Shown here: piece by piece, positions 33,685 through 38,859 of the stretch | How positions within the stretch are numbered: position 1 is the first letter of the stretch | How the letters are laid out: every line of letters starts with the position of its first letter | NCBI GenBank assembly: GCA_937975235.1 | Contig: CALJUZ010000049.1 | Location: forward strand, 1 to 38,859 | DNA from: CALJUZ01 sp003387805 | GTDB lineage: Bacteria > Bacillota > Limnochordia > Limnochordales > ZCTH02-B6 | Length of the DNA: 38,859 nt | Direction: 5' to 3' | The notes under the pieces: generated by a model | What the model was told of the DNA's origin: nothing | Databases searched by the model: none | Seen by the model: only the letters and a program-made list of their open reading frames with translations | Made by a program: the position numbers and the translations under genes

Positions 33685-33823
33685 CGAGGAGGTGCGACGG
33701 CGGCGGCGTGCAGGCAGGAACCGGCCCCGCCCGCGGCTAACAACGGTCAGGGCCCCTCGCCTCTCGCGGCCGTGGCGGCCCATCCGGTCCTGTTCATATC
33801 CAACGTGCTGGGAGACGAAGCCA

Positions 33824-34636
33824 TTGCGCTGGAGCAACGTACTGCGCGGCCTTTTGATGGGCGTTTGCGACTTGATCCCCGGCGTCAGCGGCGGCACCGT
33901 GGCCGTCGTGCTCGGCATTTACGATGAGCTGCTAGCGGCCGTCGGCGGCTTTCTCAGCCGCGAGTGGCGCCGGCACGTGGCGTTCTTGCTGCCGCTGGGC
34001 GTCGGCATCGCCGCGGCCCTGCTCTTGTTCAGCCGGGCCATCGATTACCTGCTGGAGCACCACTTCGTGCCGATCCAGCTGTTTTTCATGGGCCTCATCC
34101 TGGGCGTGCTGCCCATGCTGTGGCGCCGGTCCGGCGCCCGGCGCGCCTTCGGGCCCGGCCACTTCGCCGTCATGGGCGCCGCGGCCGCGGCCGTGGCGGC
34201 CCTGGCCTTCATCCATCCCGACCGGGCCGCCCAGCCCGACGTCAGCCTGAGCGCGGCCCGGGCCGCGGGCTTGTTCCTCTCCGGGGCCGCGGCCGCCGTG
34301 GCCATGCTCTTGCCGGGCATCAGCGGCTCCTTCGTCTTGCTGGTGCTGGGCGTGTATCCCACGGCCATTCACGCGCTGGCCACGCTGCACGTGCCGCTGA
34401 TGGCCGTCATCGGCGGCGGCGTGGCCACGGGCTTGATCGCGGGCAGCAAGCTCATCAGCGGCCTGCTTTCCCGCTGGCCCACGGCCACGTACGCGGCCAT
34501 CATCGGCCTCATCATCGGCTCGGTCTTCGTCGTTTTTCCAGGCTTCGGCACCCCGGCCGAGACGGCCGCGGGAACCGTCACCTTCGTGGCCGGCTTCGCC
34601 CTGGCGGCCTTCTTCGGCCGTCACCATCGGGACTGA
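33824..34636 (+). CDS. DUF368 polyprenyl-phosphate transporter (PopT-like)
   Basis: 270-residue polytopic membrane protein with the DUF368 signature GLLMGVCDLIPGVSGGTVAVVLGIYDELL at the N-terminus and its internal repeat LLPGISGSFVLLVLGVYPTAIHAL in the second half. About eight helices. DUF368 proteins (PopT) have been shown to recycle undecaprenyl phosphate across the membrane for cell-wall synthesis. TTG 33824 is preferred: GGGAG stands nine nt upstream and the family N-terminus follows; a longer Arg-rich frame upstream looks non-coding. It sits 139 nt after spoVR, so co-transcription is possible but unproven. Confidence 0.88.
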   Translation: MRWSNVLRGLLMGVCDLIPGVSGGTVAVVLGIYDELLAAVGGFLSREWRRHVAFLLPLGVGIAAALLLFSRAIDYLLEHHFVPIQLFFMGLILGVLPMLWRRSGARRAFGPGHFAVMGAAAAAVAALAFIHPDRAAQPDVSLSAARAAGLFLSGAAAAVAMLLPGISGSFVLLVLGVYPTAIHALATLHVPLMAVIGGGVATGLIAGSKLISGLLSRWPTATYAAIIGLIIGSVFVVFPGFGTPAETAAGTVTFVAGFALAAFFGRHHRD

Positions 34637-34713
34637 GCCGTCCGCCGTCGGCCGTCCGCCGGTCGCCGTTTGCCGTTGGCCGTTAGCCCTTCGCCGTTGG
34701 CCGTCGGCCGTCC
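34637..34713. repeat. Heptanucleotide tandem repeat, 11 units of GCCGTYN
   Basis: Eleven consecutive 7-nt units fill 34637-34713 exactly: seven of the eleven are GCCGTCC, GCCGTCG or GCCGTTG, and the others differ at one or two positions. The array starts at the base after the PopT stop codon and ends 38 nt before the stop of the convergent amidohydrolase gene. Both flanking genes end here, so a role in termination or a hypervariable locus is possible. Confidence 0.85.
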
Positions 34714-34751
34714 GTCTCCGGAACGCCGGGCCCGACCGGCGCGCCGCCGGC

Positions 34752-36440
34752 TCAGCCGCCGCGGTAGACGAGCCGTCCTTCGATGACGGTGGCGGCCACG
34801 GGCACGTGCGGAATCTCCCGCACCGGCACGTCGAACAGGTTTTCCTCCAGCACGACCAAGTCCGCGCACGCGCCTTCCCGGAGCGAGCCGCGCCAGCCCG
34901 CCTCGCCGCCGGCCACGGCCGGCCCGACGGTGTACGCGGCCAGGGCCTCCTCCAGCGTCGTTACCTGCCCGGGCGCATAGGCGTCGCGAGCCGCCCGGTC
35001 GTCCTCGTCCAGGCCCGGCCAAAGGCGCGACACGGCCGCGTAGACGCCGGCCCGGACGGAGAAGCTCGCGTCGGTCAAGTCCAGGCCGAAGGGCGCGTCG
35101 GACCCGAAGGCCAGCACGGCGCCGGCGTCCAGCAGCGAGCGGTAAGGCGATGCGTACGCCACCCGCGCTCCCCAGTACTTCAAGGCGTTGGCCCGGTCCA
35201 CCGCGCCGTGGGCGGGCTGCATGGACGCGACCACGTTCAGCCGGGCGAAGCGGGCCGTATCAGCCGGGTCCACCAGCTGCGCGTGCTCGATGCGGTGGGG
35301 CAGCCGGGCCGCCTCGGCGCCGAGCCCGGGCGCGCCGGCAGCGGCGGGAGCGGAGGCGCCCGGACTGCGGGTCGCGGCTTCGATGGCATCCAGAGCCTCC
35401 CGCACGCCCCGATCGCCGATGGCGTGAACGGCCACGGACAGGCCGCCGGCCACCGCCCGCCGCACCAAGCCTTTCAGCTCGTCGCCGCCCAGGACGACGA
35501 CGCCGGTGTTGCCGGGCTCGCCGTCGAAAGGCGCGAGCATGGCGGCCGTGCGCGACCCCAGCGTGCCGTCGGCAAACAACTTGAGATGGCCCAGCCGCAG
35601 CCACCGGTCCCCGAAGCCGCTGGCCATGCCCAGCTCCTCCAGTTGGTCCAGCAGCGCCGCCCGGGGCAAAAAGGTGACCCGCACGCCCAGCCGGCCTTCG
35701 GCCCAGAGCGTCTGGTACGCCCGCCAGTCCAGGACCAGCTCCGGGCAGTGGATGGCGGTGATGCCCTGCGCGTGGAGACGATGCCACTGGGCGTCCATGG
35801 CCTCCGCCAGCGCGTCCGCGCTCATCTCCGGCAGCACGTCCTGGACGAGCTTCATGGCCGCCTCGTAGAGAACACCGGTAGGCTCGCCCGTCGCCGGATC
35901 CCGCTCGATGACGCCTCCCGGCGGATCCGGCGTCTCCCGGCCGATGCCGGCCGCGGCCAGCGCGGCCGAGTTGACCCACAGGCGGTGGCCGTCTTTCCCG
36001 GTCAGCGCAGCGGGACGGTCCGCAGCCACCGCGTCCAGCGCCGCGGCCGTCGGGCGCCGCTCCCACCCGCTGGCGTCCCAGCCGTGGCCGTCGATCCACG
36101 GCACGTCGTTCGCGGGCCGGCGGGCCAGGAAATCCCGCACCCGCCCCAAAGCCTCCTGCAGACTGGCGCAGCCGTCCAAGTCCACCGCGTTCCATTTGCG
36201 GACCAAGTACCCGTAGTGGATGTGGCTGTCCGTAAAGCCCGGCAGCACCATGCGGCGGCCCACGTTGATTTCCGGCGCGCCCGCCGGCAGCGCGGCCGCG
36301 GCTTCGGCCGCGCCGCCCGCGCCCACGATGCGGCCGCCGGCCACCGCCAGGGCCTCGACGCGCGGACGGCGCGGGTCCATGGTAAAAATCGCCTCGCCCC
36401 GCAGCACGTAAGTCCGGGGCAGCTCCAGCGAGGAAAACAT
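34752..36440 (-). CDS. YtcJ-like metal-dependent amidohydrolase
   Basis: 562-residue member of the amidohydrolase superfamily, YtcJ/exoenzyme-regulatory AepA branch. The N-terminal small beta-sandwich reads RGEAIFTMDPRRPRVEALAVAGGRIV. Metal ligands are seen in LPGFTDSHIHYG, in VAVHAIGDRG, in HRIEHAQLV and in FGSDAPFG. FADGTLGSRTAAMLAPF is the branch's typical central block. It probably hydrolyses an amide or ester of an organic substrate that cannot be named from sequence. Of two in-frame ATGs, 36440 is favoured because AGGAGGA ends six nt upstream, while 36446 abuts it. Confidence 0.9.
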   Translation of the reverse strand: MFSSLELPRTYVLRGEAIFTMDPRRPRVEALAVAGGRIVGAGGAAEAAAALPAGAPEINVGRRMVLPGFTDSHIHYGYLVRKWNAVDLDGCASLQEALGRVRDFLARRPANDVPWIDGHGWDASGWERRPTAAALDAVAADRPAALTGKDGHRLWVNSAALAAAGIGRETPDPPGGVIERDPATGEPTGVLYEAAMKLVQDVLPEMSADALAEAMDAQWHRLHAQGITAIHCPELVLDWRAYQTLWAEGRLGVRVTFLPRAALLDQLEELGMASGFGDRWLRLGHLKLFADGTLGSRTAAMLAPFDGEPGNTGVVVLGGDELKGLVRRAVAGGLSVAVHAIGDRGVREALDAIEAATRSPGASAPAAAGAPGLGAEAARLPHRIEHAQLVDPADTARFARLNVVASMQPAHGAVDRANALKYWGARVAYASPYRSLLDAGAVLAFGSDAPFGLDLTDASFSVRAGVYAAVSRLWPGLDEDDRAARDAYAPGQVTTLEEALAAYTVGPAVAGGEAGWRGSLREGACADLVVLEENLFDVPVREIPHVPVAATVIEGRLVYRGG

Positions 36441-36519
36441 GTTCATTCCTCCTGCGTGTATTGCCCCTCCTTCCGTCGGGTACCATGATCCCGGCGACTT
36501 GCGGAAGGAGGATGGCGGC

Positions 36520-36915
36520 ATGACCTGGGCCGGCCGCAGCGTGTTGGCCTACTTCACCCGGCGCGAGCAGGCCGAGCAGGCCCGCCGGGCCCTGCGGCAC
36601 GAAGGCTTCGAGACGGTGCAGCTGGACCGCATCGGCCGCTACGGCGGCGGCTCCTCGCCCGTGCTGCACAACGCGCTGACGGGCGACGGGGACAGCCTGG
36701 CGGACATGACCGCCGGCGCGGACACCGGCGGCGGCGACGCCGGGCCCCTGCTGGCCGCGGACCCGGCCGCCTCGGGCCTGGCCGACGGCCTGTCGGCGGA
36801 ACAGGACGTCCTGCCCGGCATGGAACACCCCGCCTGGCTGGTCACCGTCGTCACCGGCGAGGACCGCGTCAACCGGGCCGTACAGATTTTGGAGGACGCC
36901 GGCGGCGTGGTGTGA
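36520..36915 (+). CDS. Small alpha/beta hypothetical protein
   Basis: 131 residues, not confidently assigned. Residues 5-40 (RSVLAYFTRREQAEQARRALRHEGFETVQLDRIGRY) and the end (PAWLVTVVTGEDRVNRAVQILEDAGGVV) each look like a strand-helix-strand unit. They are joined by a Gly/Asp/Ala-rich linker, reminiscent of general-stress YflT-like or ferredoxin-like folds. The ATG at 36520 has an excellent GGAAGGAGG. Divergent from the amidohydrolase with only 79 nt between starts, so the promoters overlap; convergent with the MFS gene 36 nt away. Confidence 0.75.
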   Translation: MTWAGRSVLAYFTRREQAEQARRALRHEGFETVQLDRIGRYGGGSSPVLHNALTGDGDSLADMTAGADTGGGDAGPLLAADPAASGLADGLSAEQDVLPGMEHPAWLVTVVTGEDRVNRAVQILEDAGGVV

Positions 36916-36951
36916 GCCGGCGCGGCCCTCGGCCCGGCGGCGTGCGGCCGG

Positions 36952-38295
36952 TCAGGCGCGGGCGGAACGAGAGCCCTTCGGTCCGGCCGCCGTCCGCTGA
37001 ACCGCCCGCACCGTGCTCTCCGGGTACCCCGCAAACACCAGCATGCCCAAGGCCACGAACAGAGCTCCCAGCGGCCCCACCCAGGAAACGCCCGCCGAGC
37101 GCTCGGCCGAAAACCCGCCGATTTCCAGCAGCTGCGTGGCGGCGAAGGTGGACAAGCCCATGGCAATTTTCACCAGCAGCCCCTGCACGCCGAAAAACAT
37201 GGCTTCCCGGCGCATGCCCGTCAGGTGCTCGTCATAGTCCACGATTTCCGCGATCAACGCGTTGGGCACGACGAACAGCCCGCCGATGCTGAAGCCCGCC
37301 ACGACGAACACCAGCATGCCCTGCACATAGGGCGAGATGCCGCCCGGCCAGCGGCCCACCAGCCCCCACAGGAGCAGCGCCGCCACCAGCGCGGCCATGG
37401 AAGCCATCATGGTGAATTTCAGCCCCCGCGCCGTCGAGATGCGGCCCACCAGCGGGAACGAGACGATGGCCACGACAAAGGCCGCCGCCAGCGCCAGCGA
37501 CGTGTCCAGCTCCGTGCCGCCCATGGCCACCGTCACCAGGTACGGCGCGGCCACCACCACCGCGTTGAAGCCGAACCAGAACAGCACGTGGCTGCCCACG
37601 TAATACAGGAAGGGCCGGTTTTGCAGCGTCAGCTTGATGGACTCGAACATGCCCGGCGTCGGCACGTGCTCCCGCACTTCCTCTTTGACGGTCAGGGCCG
37701 GGATCAAATACGTGACCAGAGCGATGCCCGCCAGCACCAGCCCCATGGTGCCGAAGCCGAACCGGTCGACCAGCAGCCCCGAGCCAATCATCGCGATGCC
37801 GAGCCCGACGATCTGCGCCACGCCCTGCCACGTGGCCAGACGCACGCGGCCCTCCAGCGTCACGGCCAGCTCCGGCAAGAGCGCCAAATACGGCGCCGTG
37901 TACACGGTAAACAGGAACAGGAAGGCGGACGTCATGAAGATCAGGTAAATCATCCGCCCCACTTCGGAAAAGGCCGTCGGCGCCCACCACAGCAAGGCGA
38001 AGCTAATCGCCAGCGGCACCGCTCCGTAAAGCAGGAACGGGCGGCGGCGGCCCATCGGCGTCCGGGTCGCGTCGCTCCACGCCCCGACCACCGGATCGGC
38101 GATGCCGTCCACGATGCGCCCCAGCAAAATGGCCCAGCCGACCCACGCCACAGGCAGGAGCTGGGGAAGCCCCGACTCCGGCGGCGGCGCGTAAAAATAC
38201 GTCAGCCAAAGCACCATCGTCTGCGTGACGATGGCGATGCCGATGTACCCCGTGCCGTACCGCAGCGCCAGCCCCAGCGACACCGATCGACCCAT
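36952..38295 (-). CDS. GPH-family (MelB-like) MFS transporter
   Basis: 447-residue, ~12-helix secondary transporter. The glycoside-pentoside-hexuronide cation symporter signature is clear: WAILLGRIVDGIADPVVGAWSDATRTPMGRRRPFLLYG between helices 2 and 4, and the mirrored region NALIAEIVDYDEHLTGMRREAMFFGVQGLLVKIA in the second half. Members import sugars or glycosides with H+ or Na+. No glycosidase gene lies nearby, so the substrate is unknown. ATG 38295 follows GGGGAGG at seven nt. Confidence 0.9.
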   Translation of the reverse strand: MGRSVSLGLALRYGTGYIGIAIVTQTMVLWLTYFYAPPPESGLPQLLPVAWVGWAILLGRIVDGIADPVVGAWSDATRTPMGRRRPFLLYGAVPLAISFALLWWAPTAFSEVGRMIYLIFMTSAFLFLFTVYTAPYLALLPELAVTLEGRVRLATWQGVAQIVGLGIAMIGSGLLVDRFGFGTMGLVLAGIALVTYLIPALTVKEEVREHVPTPGMFESIKLTLQNRPFLYYVGSHVLFWFGFNAVVVAAPYLVTVAMGGTELDTSLALAAAFVVAIVSFPLVGRISTARGLKFTMMASMAALVAALLLWGLVGRWPGGISPYVQGMLVFVVAGFSIGGLFVVPNALIAEIVDYDEHLTGMRREAMFFGVQGLLVKIAMGLSTFAATQLLEIGGFSAERSAGVSWVGPLGALFVALGMLVFAGYPESTVRAVQRTAAGPKGSRSARA

Positions 38296-38489
38296 CCGCC
38301 CGCCTCCCCTTTCTCCATGTACGTTCCCCTTCTCGCCCGGCACCGGACTCCGGCCCGCCGCCCCTTGGCTGCGGCGGTCGCGCGGAGCGCTCCCGCCGGA
38401 TGAGCGGCACCGTTCGCTTCCGCGTTAATTCCATTCTTTGGGGCCTGTTCCTGCCCCTCTCGGCCGGCAGGGGCCGGGCCGGCCTCTAG

Positions 38490-38741
38490 GCGGGGTTTGA
38501 AGGGAAGACACCGCTGGGCCGCCGGACACGCGAACACGAAGACCTGGATATTGCGCTGGAAGCCCGCCTTCTGGACCGTCTGCTCGCCGTCCTGGCACGC
38601 GAGGGCTTCCGCCCCGTGCCCAAACCCGACAGATTCCGTACCGGTTATCCGCCCCGGCGCAAAGACTTCCGGGACGTGCGGGCCCTCTGCCGACACTTCG
38701 GCTTCGAGCCGCCCCCGGAGTACCGGGGCTCCGCCTCCTGA
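38490..38741 (+). pseudogene. Relic of a LinA/ANT-like nucleotidyltransferase
   Basis: The open frame after a TAG reads GFEGKTPLGRRTREHEDLDIALEARLLDRLLAVLAREGFRPV. This parallels the family block with LGRQTREH-DLDI, and it jumps directly to GYPPRRKDFRDVRALCRHFGFEPPPEYRG, which matches the family C-terminus. The N-terminal catalytic GGW region is missing, and the ~70-80 residues expected between the two blocks are gone, so it is truncated and internally deleted. No start codon or ribosome site is present. Intact relatives adenylylate lincosamides or aminoglycosides, or have unknown small-molecule substrates. It is 195 nt from the MFS gene start; nothing else is seen in 38296-38489. Confidence 0.65.
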
Positions 38742-38817
38742 CCCCGCGGCCACGGTCCCCGGGCAGGCCCATGTCGTGGCCATGAGGCGGGCCAGGGGGT
38801 GTGCCCACGGGGGCGCA

Positions 38818-38857
38818 GCGCGAGCCGTGGAGCCATGGAGGGCGGAGCGGCTCGCGC
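38818..38857. repeat. 10-bp inverted repeat at right edge
   Basis: GCGCGAGCCG (38818-38827) and CGGCTCGCGC (38848-38857) flank a 20-nt spacer near the end of the window. No T-run is visible before the sequence ends, so a terminator or mobile-element end cannot be decided. Confidence 0.4.
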
Positions 38858-38859
38858 AC

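Noticed and set aside
34637..34713. CRISPR array
   Set aside because: The units are 7 nt with no spacers and no cas genes are present.

Overview
The window is GC-rich chromosomal DNA that most resembles a Gram-positive-lineage, probably spore-forming and perhaps thermophilic Bacillota (Limnochordia-, Symbiobacterium- or Thermaerobacter-like). The reasons are the sporulation-associated trio prkA-yhbH-spoVR, a YpiB/IDEAL-type protein, Bacillus-type sigma-A promoters and strong GGAGG ribosome binding sites with frequent GTG/TTG starts, a glmS-class ribozyme, and a class V fructose-1,6-bisphosphatase. Lineage is an inference. No rRNA, tRNA, intact transposon, prophage or CRISPR array was seen.

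Layout. 45-6699 (minus) is a complete dipeptide/oligopeptide ABC importer operon (binding protein, two permeases, two ATPases) ending in a class I glutamine-amidotransferase-like C26 peptidase. A hairpin plus T-run lies between the binding protein and the first permease. 6913-9642 (minus) is aconitase with its own terminator. 9885-10361 (plus) is an unknown helical protein behind a near-consensus promoter. 10457-12076 (minus) holds a small membrane protein, RNase HI and purine nucleoside phosphorylase. 12246-12602 (plus) is a half-size TauE-like permease. 12651-14256 (minus) is an ECF-type transporter S component followed by a TPR-like protein; the transcript leader looks able to switch structure around the Shine-Dalgarno. 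14450-15487 (plus) is an MDR-family dehydrogenase. 15730-16130 is an independently promoted and terminated small gene.

The centre of interest is 16211-17940 (minus). A class V FBP aldolase/phosphatase gene is preceded by an RNA with the sequence signature and stem layout of the glmS ribozyme, and by a good sigma-A promoter, but there is no glmS gene in the unit. The ribozyme responds to glucosamine-6-phosphate. Here it would control an enzyme that makes fructose-6-phosphate, the substrate of GlmS, so the usual feedback would be moved one step upstream. I regard this as the most novel observation.

18006-24738 holds endonuclease III (plus), an HTH protein preceded by DnaA-box-like sites and a direct repeat, a zinc-ribbon protein coupled to nicotinamidase, a membrane protein with a degenerate JAB/MPN domain and a LysM domain, signal peptidase I, a YpiB-like protein, a PhnP-like metallo-beta-lactamase-fold hydrolase and a LolA-like secreted protein. 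24767-28975 encodes an RND exporter fused in frame to a signal-peptide-like segment and a C-terminal beta-rich domain ending in Phe. 29217-33684 is prkA-yhbH-spoVR, 33824-34636 a DUF368/PopT polyprenyl-phosphate transporter, followed by an 11-unit heptanucleotide array. The window ends with a YtcJ-like amidohydrolase (minus), a small unknown protein (plus), a GPH-family MFS transporter (minus) and the relic of a LinA/ANT-like nucleotidyltransferase.
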